Source of the DNA: Benincasa hispida
Lineage: Eukaryota > Streptophyta > Magnoliopsida > Cucurbitales > Cucurbitaceae
Assembly: GCF_009727055.1 (NCBI RefSeq)
Contig: NC_052349.1
Span: 32,651,794-32,715,793 of the forward strand
Direction of reading: 5' to 3'
Length of the DNA stretch: 64,000 nt
Below, piece after piece: positions 13,501 to 25,609 of the stretch. Within the stretch, counting starts at the first letter, position 1; every line of letters starts with the position of its first letter. Under the pieces are notes generated by a model, which had not been told where the DNA came from, ran no database searches, and saw nothing but the letters and a program-made list of their open reading frames with translations. The position numbers and the translations under genes were made by a program.

Positions 13501-15911
13501 TTGAAGTTTCCGGACCCTTGAACGCTGAGCAAATTGCCTGTATCATTTGAATTTTAAATTAAACCATGCAAGTTGCAAATGCACTTAACAGGATCACGGT
13601 TATCCGCTCTTAAATAAAGGAACGGCATTATCAAGTATTAATAAAACCATCTTAATGTCATGCTATGTCAGATTAATGAAAACAAAAATATAAAATAAAT
13701 ATTAAAAAAAAAAAAAAGAAACATTCACAAATCATTGAATAACACCCAGTGAAACAGTATATAGCATAATAAATAACGAGACACGAAAAGCACAAAACTT
13801 GTATTTTGTGAAGAGCAAGAGGGGGATAATCAGCATGAGAAGAAAATGTCCTGCACTGTGAGCATCATTGTTGTCATATCATCATAAGTAAAAATAAAAT
13901 ATGAACCAATTGCAAACACATTTAAGATAGTAATCAGGACCTTGCAACATTTCATGGTCTACAAACTCAAATGATATTGCATATTTAAGTTTTTTGTGGC
14001 CAAAAAGTTTTACAAGTGACCAATGTAGAGAATTCAATGATCTCTACTGTGGCATCCAACACTGAATTAGATGGAGAATGACCAAATAGCAACATAACAT
14101 TTCATTCATAGAGCACAAACTAGGACACCATCGAGTTATTCAAGGAGGTGTCTCCTTATTTTCCATCTTATGGTTCCGCCACAAGAGTTAGGAGGTGTCA
14201 TCTCCCTTTGTATTTCTTATTGTTCATTAAAATGAAAGAATGAAAGGTCGGCAGTTTCTTTCTTCCTTTTTATATTTGTGAGTGTCTAAGCTAGTTTACG
14301 CACCTCGACTAATCTCACGAGGCAACCTGTCTGACTCCTACAACATTTGGATGCCAAGGAAAGTTAGGATTCTTTTTCATTTTTTTATATCCATCAATGT
14401 ATAGGCCAACTTGCGTACGCCTCGACTAATCTACCTAGACAATCCACTTGACCCTACAACATTTTGGTACCAAGAAAACTGATAAATTTCCCTATTTTCA
14501 ACTATTTGGGGGCATAGTTTGACTCTAATACAATATCATAAAACATTTAACTGTTAAATTTTTGGCAAGTTTGACTTGAAAACTTGAAAACCAGAATTTA
14601 AGCCATGCTACTCGAATTTGAGCTCTGTAGTAGCTATTCTCTTGTTGACAGGAGAAATTACGACAATTCTATGTAAAAATTATATCAAATAGTTTTTGAG
14701 GAAAAAATATAGGAATGTTCCAAAACAATTTATTCTTAATGCATTATTGTAGAAATACAACTCAATAAAGTCGTTTACTCCTATACCAGGTTGAAAGATT
14801 ATAAGTGATGATAAGTGTTTGAAGATAGAAAGAGAATACTAGGTATGGAGATTTGATATAGGATACCATTAAAAAGTAAAAGAATGTGTAACATAAAAGA
14901 AAATAGTAAATAAATAAAGTCATAAAATAGCAGATAAAATAATGCCTAATAATACATGGGCTTTTTAAACACTTCACGGCATATATAAAAATCTTCAATG
15001 AATTATAAAAACCTAAAAGAATTTTAAATACAGCTATAAGTGATAAGCAGGAAAAAAATAGGGAGAAAAAAATAAAGCTGCGCATATTCAATTAAAACAA
15101 GCACTGTAGGTCTAGATGTTAGCCAAGATTCAGTCCAGCGTGTATATACAGAATCACAGATGCTAAAATAAAGTAAAACATCATATACATACTGTTTGGC
15201 ACGTTTATTTTCTGTATCAGACACGGATGATTTTCCAAGAGAAGCATCTTTCCTGTCAGAAGAGACTTTTGGATCGTGTGAACCAGACTCATTTGGATCC
15301 TGTTTCTCACTTGCTGTAGAAGGCAAACCATCTGCTTCCTGCGGAGTGCTTAATGGTCCTGAGGTATGAATACCAATGTTCTCCCTAGGAGAATGAAGAG
15401 CAATGGGATTATTCATGGTAGATAAAGATGACTCCCACACCCTATTTTTCTGTTTTGTTACATTCGGTTCAGTATAGAGTGAAGCATGCCTTGCATCTCT
15501 CTGATGATCAAATTCTTGATATAACCAAGAGTGTCCAGGAATTGCATTCGCATATCTAAATTCCTCTTGCATGATACTATCAAAATTAACGTTAGCAGCA
15601 TCTGTATATGCAAAGGAGTCACTCGACGAACGTCGATGACCAACTCTGCGAACAGGGGTCTCTGGCTCATTAAGAAGATCATCAAGCCAAGAAGGCTGCT
15701 CCTCTATTAAATTACTTTCGGAAGAAGTTCTTTGATGGTAGCTGTTACCATCTCTTGGTCTCTGAACAGCTTTTGCTCCAATTACAGTATTAGGAACATA
15801 TTCCGTATATGATGGAGAAACACTAGGAAAGGGACTTTTAGGAGGGAGTAGTGCATGTTTCCCAGAACTCATAAAACTTCTAATGTTGGATGACCCTTTA
15901 GAATTTGCCAT
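10565..15911 (-). CDS. bZIP-like protein of the At4g06598 type (four coding exons)
   Basis: Predicted nuclear DNA-binding or dimerising regulator. Coding exons on the minus strand are 15911-15193, 13537-13462, 13371-13245 and 10779-10565. All junctions are GT-AG with matching phase, giving 1137 bases or 378 residues. The start [13 protein letters not shown] is preferred over an upstream in-frame ATG at 15947 because that ATG overlaps a good splice acceptor (TGTTACAG, exon from 15938). Residues 1-235 are Ser-rich with a conserved-looking [11 protein letters not shown] stretch. Exon 2 supplies the basic region ([13 protein letters not shown]). Exons 2-3 carry a zipper with L, L, V, L, L, L, L at seven-residue spacing. 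The tail is His/Gln-rich. The usual Asn of the basic region (N-x7-R) is replaced by Lys (AKQQFAQRSR), so DNA binding may be altered or lost. Introns are about 1655, 90 and 2465 bases. No disabling change is seen. The family match is from memory. Confidence 0.88.
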
Positions 15912-16900
15912 AGTAAGTAATATGAAAAATTCCTTTTTCTGTAACATGATAAGAAATAAGTCAGAAATAAATCGACATGGTCAATGGATTAAGGTTAAGA
16001 GGCAGTAATAAAGGGCAGTCCAATAAACATCTGTAACTATAATTAAAACCCTTTGCACCTATGCTAAAATAACGTATTGCTTTCATCTACATTTTGCCAT
16101 GTGCACGTTAATGTTGCTCCGAAACCATGAACTATGCCACAAAGTGGCACTGAAAAACAGAGACATTCAATAGCAGATCAGCCAAAAAAACATCAAATAC
16201 TCAGAGAACTGAACACCAAAACTTCACAATTTATGAAGAAGTGGGAGTAGCTAATGTGTAAAGAAAACAAAGGGAACCCAATTCAATCAAAAAGAATAAA
16301 ATAAAAATCGAAATCTTACACAACACCATACCTGCCCTAGGTTTTTTTTTAAAAAAAACATATACCCTTACCTATTTAACTACAAAACTAGGGAGAGAAG
16401 ATTGATATCGACCATTATCTCCTCAACTAAATAGAAACATCGGGTCATTCTGGAGAATAGGATTTTTAAGGCTCCAAGTCACCAACTAACAAAAAGAAAA
16501 ATATGTAAATTCCTCCCCTTCAATTCCCTCCTACATTTTCTCAGCAACCAAAACAAAGAAACCCAAAGGTTGCATTAAAAATTCAATCGAATTGGAAAAA
16601 CAATTTCAGTGATGAGAACAAATCGAGAAGACAAAGAAACAAACAAACCCGAGATTTGAAAGGTAGACGAGAAAACTGGCGAAGAAATGGCATAAAATCA
16701 GAACGAATTCGATAAAATGCAAGCGGGAAAAATGGGAAACAATTCTTGTGTTCAACAAAACATAAAGGGGAGAGATAGAGAAACAAACCTTTGTGTGGCG
16801 ATTGAGTGAAGAACGAAGATCTTCGAAGCGTAACGCGAAAAGGGAATGAAATCAAAGCGAAAAATGTTCTCAAAAAAGTTCACCTTCTCTTTAGGGTTTG
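15912..16900 (-). other. 5' UTR of the bZIP gene with a probable 850-bp intron
   Basis: A splice acceptor (TTACAG, then exon from 15938) lies 27 bases before the start codon. A good donor (CACAAAG then GTTTGT) ends an upstream exon at 16789, implying a 5' UTR intron of 16788-15939. Introns in the leader are common in plant regulatory genes. The transcription start is not known. Confidence 0.55.
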
Positions 16901-16914
16901 TATTTTGGACCCCC

Positions 16915-17000
16915 ACCTCTCAAGATGCTGAGCTCTCTCTCTTCTCTCTCTTCCCTTCTCTTCTCTTCTCTTCTCTTTTTTCTTCTTCTCTCTCTTCCCT
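16915..17000 (-). promoter_or_regulatory. GA-rich tract at the bZIP promoter or 5' UTR
   Basis: On the plus strand this is a run of CTCTCT and repeated TTCTC units, so the minus strand carries a GA/AGAGA tract just upstream of the first exon. GA-rich tracts are frequent core-promoter and 5' UTR elements in plants. No clear TATA box was seen. Confidence 0.45.
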
Positions 17001-17456
17001 TCCCTATGTTTGAGACTGAAATTAAGTTGGTGCAGGTGCAAGAGCTTTAGATTGAAAAAAATAATTAATTAATTAATTTAAACTAATTATTGAAAAAAAA
17101 TGAAAAAAATTATATATTTTTCATCTTCTGGTTCTAGCTTTTGTTGTCTCCATACCTAACTGGCCAACTCAAGTTTTTGTTTTTTCCTTTTTTCGTTTTT
17201 TTTCCGTCAAATGATCCATATATTTGTTAACAGTTATAATTGTTGTTGTTTTTTTAGTAAATAATAAGAAGAATCTTCGACCTCAAAGAAATGAGTACAA
17301 ATACGTGTTTTATAGTTTCATTGTTATTGTTTTTTGTACTAAATTATAAAAAAAATATTCCTGAAGGTTGTATTTTGTTTTAAAATATTTATAAACTTTC
17401 AAATTTTACATTAATATCCTTAGATTTTAAGAATGTTCAAAATACTTTTCTTAGTA

Positions 17457-17960
17457 AGAGTGTACCTGGGTTTGGTTGGATTGATAGTGTTTTTTGGACA
17501 AACTCTAAAACTCAAGCTGCTTGGATTGGCAATCCAAAAGATCCGAACACAATCTCCAACCCAATTATGGGTTGTCGGATTATAACTTATTTTTTTCTCA
17601 TTAATTTAAAGTACATAAAATTATCTACAACACATGACTAATAACTAAAATCTCATATAATTCAAATGTTAAAAACCAAATATCTATGATATTTATTTCA
17701 AAGTTTAAACAAATACAAATATCATAACAATTTTAAAAGAAAAATATTAAAAATTCATAAATTTATTAACCCAAAGTAGTCAACCTATAAACAAAGATAT
17801 ATATATANATGTATGCATGTACGTTCGGGCTGGATTGGATCAAACCGAATTTTTACAAGTTCAATTCAACTCAATCCAAGAACAAAACTAACTCAACCCA
17901 ACCCTTATAGTTTGGGTTAAGTTGTCAGATTGTTTGGACTATCGAGTTTTTTTAAAACTC
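17457..17960. repeat. Possible non-autonomous hAT relic
   Basis: It opens with GAGTGTACCTGGGTTTGG and contains several GGGTTGG-like words and their complements (CCAACCC, CAACCCAACCC) near 17560 and 17895. The same style of end is seen at 59126 in the hAT element (GGGGTGTACATGGG). No clean terminal repeat pair or 8-bp duplication could be found. Confidence 0.3.
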
Positions 17961-18804
17961 CTACTTATTAGGACTAGTACTTTGTTTTAAAATATTTTTT
18001 GAACTTTTAAAAATTTCATTAATATCTTAACTTTATTTTTTTTAGAAAAATAGAAATATTTCTATCATTAGTAAATTGATGAAAATTGCTTATAGTTTGA
18101 AATATACTTTCAAAAGTTGCATTAATACCTTTAACTTCAAAAAAATTAAAAAACATATTAACAATCGCATATGGATGAAACCCTTTATTTATATTTCATC
18201 ATTTCCCTCTTCTATTTTCTCTCACTTCTATCTATTTCAATCTATGACCTAATAATTCCTCATTGCTCTTTTTTTTTTTTCTTATCTAGATGTCAATTAA
18301 CTTATGTTTGATGGATTTGTTAAAAAATAGTTAATATGACATAGACATATTAAACAAAAATTTGGTGGAGATTTATTGTTTATTTTTAAAGTTCATGAAC
18401 CCGTTAGAGATAAAACTAAAATTTAAGAATCTATTCAATACTTTTTAAAATTCTAAAAAGGACTAAACTTTTAATTTTAGCATTTCTTAGGTTTGTCTTC
18501 TTTCTTAAAATATGGTGAATCTATATCCAAATTCAAGAAACACAACAAGTATTAGAAATGACTCCTTTTCGCTAGAGTTTAAAGTGCCTTATATTTTGAA
18601 AATGTGTTTTAAAAATGGATAGACAAACAAAGTGTTTCTAAACTTAATTCTTAAAATAGAAAATGAAATATGAAAACTAACTCGGTGAACTGACAAATAA
18701 ATTTACAAAAATCCAAAGTAACGATTGGGTTATACTATCTTGTGTAGGTTTAATTAATCAAGATTAATCTTCAGTTGGTGAAGAATGCTTGAGAAAAGCT
18801 CTGT

Positions 18805-19085
18805 TTCTTCGGATAAAACTCTCTATGTTTTTCTCTCTTATTCGATAAGCACTGTTAATTCCTCGATGTGTATATACCCGTTACTCGATGAGTTCTGCTC
18901 ATTACTCAATGATTTTTTTCTTTTTTCCTCGATGATTTTATGTTCTTTCTTCGATGGAACTCGACGAGTATTAATCTTTACACAATCCTACTCGATGAGT
19001 ATTAATCTTTACTCGATGCAACTCGATGAATGAAATTCTCGACTCGATGAGAGAAATTCGTGACTTGATGCAACTCGATACTCTG
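18805..19085. repeat. Cluster of CTCGATGA-type words
   Basis: About a dozen copies of CTCGATG(A) or one-base variants occur in 280 bases at irregular spacing, including an imperfect repeat of CGATGAGTATTAATCTTTAC. The 82-codon frame across it (18785-19033) shows no protein-like character. Confidence 0.6.
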
Positions 19086-19169
19086 AAAACGTTATGATTT
19101 GATTATAAGATCGTGTTCTCGTTGATTTGCAAAGAAACAAATGAAGATTTAAGAAGAAGATAAAGGGAA

Positions 19170-19330
19170 GAAGAAGGAACACACAGAGTTACGTGGTTCG
19201 GCCAATAAGCCTACGTCCACAGGAAGGTTCTTTTCTTTCTCACTTGAAGATTGTTTGCTTACAATGTATGTTGTTTACAGAACAATAAAACTTTTAATAC
19301 TCTTTTTTTTGTTCTGATAAGTGGTATTTA
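19170..19330 (+). repeat. LTR-like relic with GTGGTTCGGCC motif
   Basis: It contains TTACGTGGTTCGGCCAATAA followed by GCCTACGTCCAC. This pair recurs in LTRs of several plant retrotransposons, in my recollection. No boundaries or coding region are visible, so it is a relic at best. Confidence 0.35.
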
Positions 19331-19899
19331 TAACACATACCATCTAACCATTACAAGATAAAGTTTGTTATGTAAACTAAACTAGTTGAAATGGTATTTG
19401 AGTCGCTATTTTTACAGTAACCATAATAAGACATGAATTTAGGTGACAAAATTAAGCAAGTAAAAACATGAACAACTCGACATAAAACATATCTAAAACT
19501 AGGCAATAAAAATGGCCACACCCAACAACGTGAATTGTCCTCTAGTCACAAATTTAAATGTAAGAGAACTGCTTAATCAAGGCAGTGTATTATTACTTTC
19601 ACTACCAAGTTCCGTTCATTGAGAGGTTTAGCCCTTCATGATTATTCATCTAATTAGTTGTGTTCTTCTTTCAACAGAATCGTCGACTACCAACAACTCA
19701 ATTAAATCGTGTTGATCTTGACCTAGAGGAATGGGTATATGGAGCAGTCTCAACGACTTTACTGAGTGTACAAGGTGAAGAATAAGCTCCATCACATGTA
19801 GAGATCAAATAAAAAGCGAATAGAGACATTGGTACTCCCTCTCTAGTCCGTCCCCCTCTCCCCACACTCGTGGGGATGAAACAACCTCCTGCCATATAA

Positions 19900-20310
19900 A
19901 AGAGATATCGACGTTTCGTTGGAATAATAATGGTATGTGATCTTTCATGTTGAGATGTATTATTTCATGAATAAACATATTTTTTCGTAATTAACCAACT
20001 TGAAGAAGAGTTATGACTATTCGGACGGCCACGAATAGTCTATAAATATATGTCTCTTCTTCGAATTGCATCCAACTTTTTCATAAACATAAAACTTTTC
20101 TCCCTTTTTATAATTTTATGCAAGTTCGGTTTATTTCCACAAAGGGTAGTTCGTTGGATCTTGTGGACGATGTGCTACTTCCATAAGAAAGTTAATCTGT
20201 TCTATCATGAGAGATAATTACTCAAGAAACTCAGACACTAGAGTAAGTAAAATTGTCTTAAGGAAACAATATGAAGTCGTTGGATTTAGATTCTCTTCGG
20301 TATACCAAGT
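19900..20310 (+). repeat. Possible LTR relic with TATA box
   Basis: CACGAATAGTCTATAAATAT near 20031-20050 offers a TATA box. It is followed by a leader-like stretch (GGATCTTGTGGACGATGTGC) that resembles the end of a copia LTR and its leader. No terminal motifs or coding remnants support it further. Confidence 0.3.
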
Positions 20311-21776
20311 TCTATATTTTCTAATTTTTTTATCATCTTATTATTCATATAACAATATTTGACTTAAACTAATCGAGAGAGATGAAGCTCCACCCCATAT
20401 TATAACATTCGAATTGAAGTGCACAACTAAAGATATAATTTTAGTTTGAACATAAATAATTCGGTTGAAAGCAAAATTAAAAGTTGAAAATTATGAATTA
20501 TTGGCTATATATGTTAATAAACACACACAAGGTAAGAAGTGAATTATTGTATGTAACTTTTTTTAAAAAGAAATTATTTTATATAACTAGTCATGCATAT
20601 ATTCTAAAACTTGCTTACATCCTATTTTGATTTATAAGCTTTTGTGTTTATATTCTACCTAAATTTCGAAACTTGTGAATATTATATTGTCGGTAATTAG
20701 ATAAATTTAATTAAAATGCTAACAGAACAGTTTGATTTTTTATTTATAAGCTTTTAGTTGAAGGTTATTGTAAAATGTAACGTCAAAGTAATTAGCATAT
20801 ATTACTTTCTATTAGAACAAAGTTTAAATCTTCCCACCTCATTTGTTATATTAAAAATAAAAGTAAAAAGTAAAACTTATAATGAGTGATTAGTAATAGA
20901 TTTTCAAACCTAACAAATTTTTCATTAAGATATAATAAATGACAATTGACCAGCACTAAAATAATGTTTATGTAAATTTGAAGAAAAAATAAATATCTAA
21001 AAATGGAATAATTAAGATCTATTTAATAACTATTTTGTTTTTTATTTTTTATTTTTGAAAATTAAACTTATTTTCTCTCAATTTCTTATAATGATTTGCA
21101 TGTTTCTTGAATATAATGATTGAATTTTTAGTCAAATTCCAAAAACAAAAACAAATTTTTAAAAGCTATTTTTTTAAGTTTTCAAATTTTGGTTTGATTT
21201 TTTAAACCATTAGTAACAAGTAGATAACAAAGGAAGAATTTAAAAGTGGAAGATCTATAGACTTAATTTTCAAAAACAAAAAACAAAAAATCAAAAACTA
21301 AACTATTACTAACCAGGACCTAAAATATAATATTTACAATTTTATTCAAATATAAATATATAGAATTTTTGTGTTATGAGCATTGTGAGTGTGACTGTTG
21401 ACTATTTAATTGTCAGAATAATCATAAACAAATTAAATTTCAACATTGAATTATGCTTTTAAAAGGAGGAAAAAAAAAAGGCTGAATTATGTTTCTACTT
21501 CTTTTTAGAAATATTATTAATATTATCAATAAAATGTAAAATGGCCTCATGAAATCCCTATTAGATTATCCTCAGTTGTTTCTTTTTTAGAAAGTCTGTT
21601 TAAATTAACTTTGAAACGGTATGATGTAGCAAACAATTCGAGAAACTAATGAGTATGAAAGGAATCTATCTTAATTTCAAGGGAAATTATCAAAAATGGA
21701 AAAAATACAAACTATTTTCATCCTATAGTAAAAAATAATATCAACGGAAATTTTTATAAAATTTCAAATATACCTC

Positions 21777-22040
21777 GTGATTTTTTTCTGTAATTTTCCC
21801 TTCTTCTTCTTCAATTCCTCACCGATTTCTTCTTCTTCATTGATCGATTTCATCATTTTTCTTCTTCTTCTTAAAAGGTTTTCATCCTTGTTCGTAGATT
21901 TTTTTTGTAGAGTTCTTCTTTTCCTCCTTTTTCTTCTCCTTCTTCTACGTATCACTTTCTTAGTTGTTTTTTTTTTTCTTTTGGATTTTGTGACTGTTTC
22001 TTTTTCATTTCCTTCTTCTTATTCACATTTTGTTAACTAG
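21777..22040 (+). repeat. CTTCTT-rich pyrimidine tract inside the MULE
   Basis: Dense CTTCTT, TTTTC and poly-T runs. The long frames on both strands are compositional artefacts (Phe/Leu/Ser or Arg/Lys runs). It lies just inside the left terminal repeat. Confidence 0.6.
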
Positions 22041-22544
22041 TAATGTCTTCCAAATATACGATGGTGATGTCTTTATTGATCATTTTCAAAATCTTCTTCA
22101 TAATTCCCAGGCAACAAAATTGATTGTTTCTTATAAAATCATAAAATATATTACCAAAACTGCATAATTTTGATGATGTATTGTATTATTATTTGTCTCT
22201 CTTTGTCTATCTAGAAGATCTTCACTCGACTTATAATAGCTAATATGGTTGGAACATCCAATTCTTAAAATTTTGGACACGATCCACATTTTTATATAAC
22301 TGTTAGAAGAAAGAAGATATGCATATCTATAACGTAGCTTACATGAACTCGTTCCAATCAGCATCAGAATCCTATGAGTAAATCAAATTTTAATTAATAG
22401 GCATATGATATGTTTATAAAAACTTGTAAAAAATAGAAACAAACAAACAATAGTTTGCAATTTGTTTTGTCTTGCTTCAACCCAAAGTTACCTCTAAATC
22501 TTCATTTTATATTTAGTCGACGAATTCAAAGGTTTACCAAAGAG

Positions 22545-23150
22545 ACGGACTGATAGACAGATATAGAATTCTATCTTTATATATCACTAATAGACAAAAA
22601 TAAAAGTCTACATTTGTCTATCAGTGATAGATAGGTATAGAAATTTATTTTTGTCTGTCACTGATATATAGAGATAAACACTATCTCTGACTATCATAGA
22701 TAGACAGAGACAGATGCATATCTTTGTCTATCTCCATCTCTTTCTTTTTTTCTTGTTTTGTCTAATTCACTACTTTTCATTGTATTGTATTAGTGAGATA
22801 AAACTATACGTTTATCGTTGCCTATTACTCATCAATGTGATTAGGTGTATCGGTGATAGACAGAGATAGAAGTTTATCTTTGTCTATCACATATAGATAG
22901 AGATAGATGTCTATCTCTGACTATCCCAGATAGATAGAGATAGGAGTCTATCTTTGTCTATCCCTGATAGATAGACAAAGATATATGCCTATCTTTATCT
23001 TTCATTATGTTTATCTATCAGTGATAGATAGAGATAGAACTCTATCAGTGTCTATTGATAGACATTGATAGAGTTCTACTTTTGTCTATCACTTATAGAC
23101 AAAGATATAACTCTATTTCTATCTATCAGTATTAGATATTTTCATTATGT
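22545..23150. repeat. TCTATC/GATAGA repeat cluster, left block
   Basis: Tandem and inverted copies of words such as GATAGACAAAGATAGA and TCTATCTCTGTCTATC alternate, so that neighbouring units form short hairpins. It lies upstream of the transposase. The same words reappear at 24015-24110, 24955-25045, 25610-26830, 27895-28045 and 30805-30925. Confidence 0.85.
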
Positions 23151-23205
23151 GTTTCTTACAAAATCTTAGTGATAATGCTATAAGAATTATGAGGTTGGTG
23201 AAATT

Positions 23206-25558
23206 TTGGTAGATGACTATATAGACTTTAATGGTTTATTTGGTTTAATATATGCATTAGTAGGTTTGTCAGTTTTATTGGATTTCAGTAAAAATAGTAT
23301 TCAAATTGTGGTTCCAATAAAAAATGACAAAGATGTGTTTCGATATCTAACTTTGGTTAAAGATGCAATTAGTAGACATCCATTAGTTGCTCATGTAAGT
23401 GTTTGTTCTTTGGAAGGGTCTTCTACTGCTATTAGTAGTGTAGGTGAAGATCGTTATAGAATATTATATTTAGGTTCTTCTTCTTCTTCAAGTGATGAAG
23501 TTATAAAAGATATTTTTTTTATGGTGATTTGAAGGTAAAAAGTGTATTTGAAAGTAAAGAAGTACTTTCAAAGTATTTTTACATAAATGCAGTGAAGAAT
23601 AATTTTCAATTTAGGACTACAAGATCAAATTTGAAGTCTGTTGAGTTCAAATGTTTGCAAGAAGACTGCAAATGGTATGTTAGGGCATCTCAGTAAGTAC
23701 ATCTCTGATTATAACTGTCAATTGAACACAACTCAGAGTTGTTACAGGCAAATTCTTTCATCGGTAATTGGCAATTGCTTGATAGATGATTTTAGGTTCA
23801 TTTCTACTGATCGGTCCATTCCTAGAGATATTATCCATAAGGCTCGTACAAAACGTGGAGTTAATATAAGTTATCAAAAAGCTTGGAGAGCAAAATAACA
23901 TATAGTAAAGATGTTAAAAGGAGATACAGTTGAATCATACACCTTGATTCCAAGATTTTCTAAAAAGTTGAATGAAATGAATCCAGGTATGATCCATTTT
24001 GCTAAGCAAATTTATGATAGACAATGATAGTTATCTATCAATGTCGATCTTAGATTGATGGTGATAGATGTTTATGTTTATTTTAGATAGACATTTATCA
24101 CCATCTATCTATATAGTTTTGTTACTATTTACGCTAATAGAAATGTTTTTATGTATTTTTACAGGTACCTACACCACTTTAGAAATGGATAATAGTGGTC
24201 ATTTTAAGTTTTGTTTCATGCTTTTGGTGCATCAATCGAGGGGTGGAAGTGTTATAGACCTATCATACCTATTGATGGTGCATTTTTGAAGTGGCATACT
24301 ATTAGCAGCTTCATCAGTAGATGGTAATAATCAAATCTTTTCCCTTGCATTTGGTATCGTAGATTGTGAAATGGCGCATCATGAACATGGTTTTTTGAAA
24401 ACTTACGAAGTAATTTTGGGGAACGAAATAATCTAGTCATTATTTCTGATAGGCATCTTAGCATTCCTAAAGGAGTTTTAAGAGTGTTTGCTAATGTTGC
24501 GTACTGTGCGTGCATACAACATCTCTTAAGAAACTTGAAACTTTATTTTAAGGATCCATTGCTTGATAATTATTTCTTTAGTTGTGCTAATTCCTACACT
24601 AGTGCTGACTTTGAGTACCACATGAGATCCATAGAGTCAATCTGTTCAAATATTAGAAGTTATCTTAATAGTGTTGTGTTTAAGAAGTGATATCAAGCAT
24701 ATTCATGAAGAAGAAGGTATGGAATGATGACATCGACTGTAGCAGAAAGTATAAACTTAGTTTTTAAATATGCTAGATAATTACCCTTGACTAGCATGCT
24801 AAGTTCAATTAGAGATATATTGCGGGTTTTATGATCAAATTAAAGCTGCTTTTGCAATGAAAAATCTTTTGACTTCTTCGGTTGAGAACATATTACAAGG
24901 AGAAAATGAAAAGTCAAGAAATTTCTTGGTAAGAATTCTGTCTTTTTCTTATTGTCTATCTCAAATAGACACTGATAGTGCTCTTTTTTTCTATATGTGA
25001 TAGACAGTGATAGAACTCTATCTTTGTTTATCTCAAATAGACAATGAGAGTATTCTATTTGTTGATACTGATTACTTTCTCGTATTTATCTATTAGTTTG
25101 ATCCTATAAGCAACACTGAATACAAGATAGTGGATGGACATAAACAGTTCATTGTGAAACTATACTTGGGATCTTGTAGTTGTTGAGTATGGGGTTTTGA
25201 GGAAATTCCATGTCCACATGAATTTGTCGTTCTCTGAATGCTTAATTTAGATACCTTTTCTTATGTAGCTGAATTTTATTATAGAAGAATGTTATCAGCA
25301 ACATACAATGGTTTTGTTCGACTTGTTGGAGTTCATTTGGATTGGAGAGCTGAAGATGATGTCATGAAAATATTACTTCTTATTGTTAAACGTCAAGCTG
25401 GAAGACCTAAAAAACAAAGAATTCCATTTATAGGTAGATTTAAAAGTTCATCAAAATGTACTCGTTGTAATCGTAAAGGCCACAATAGTAGGACTTGCAA
25501 ACTTGAACCAATTAATCAAATGATTTATCATTATTTTTTCATTGTAATACATGCATAG
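23206..25558 (+). pseudogene. MuDR-type transposase, inactivated
   Basis: Segments of a MULE transposase follow one another in order. They are: an N-terminal domain (VVPIKNDKDVFRYL); a zinc-binding region near 23640 (VEFKCLQEDCKWYVRAS); a DDE catalytic region at about 24250-24510 with IIPIDGAFLKW and VIISDRHLSIPKG; a SWIM-like finger near 25170 (CSC then CPH); and a CCHC zinc knuckle at about 25450-25500 (CTRCNRKGHNSRTC). The enzyme would cut and move the element. Stops and frame changes lie between the blocks, for example inside the SWIM finger and after RASQ. Two gaps (about 24010-24165 and 24940-25095) are filled by TCTATC repeats and may be introns. It looks defective but not ancient, since motifs are still clear. 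Confidence 0.88.
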
Positions 25559-25609
25559 ACATATGAATTGATATTAGAGTTTATTAATGATATTTTCCGA
25601 TTTATTCTA

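Larger units (their letters stand above)
17001..21671. other. Intergenic region, AT-rich, with transposon relics
   Basis: No gene could be supported in 4.7 kb. Relics are listed separately at 17457-17960, 18805-19085, 19170-19330 and 19900-20310. One ambiguous base (N) stands at 17808 within an AT repeat. The remainder is AT-rich spacer. Confidence 0.55.

Noticed and set aside
14762..15091. 109-codon minus-strand frame
   Set aside because: Phe/Leu/Tyr-rich, begins with a non-ATG codon and lies inside the bZIP intron.
15024..15192. C-terminal extension of the bZIP exon 1 frame
   Set aside because: It runs through a GT donor at 15192 into intron; the zipper continues in the next exon in phase.
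15912..15947. Upstream in-frame ATG of the bZIP gene (12 extra residues)
   Set aside because: It overlaps a good splice acceptor (TGTTACAG at 15939), so it would be spliced out; MANSKGSS at 15911 fits the family start.
17808..17808. Ambiguous base N
   Set aside because: Sequence uncertainty within an AT repeat, with no biological meaning.
21777..22040. Open frames on both strands in the CTTCTT tract
   Set aside because: Caused by pyrimidine bias; the translations are simple Phe/Leu or Arg/Lys runs.
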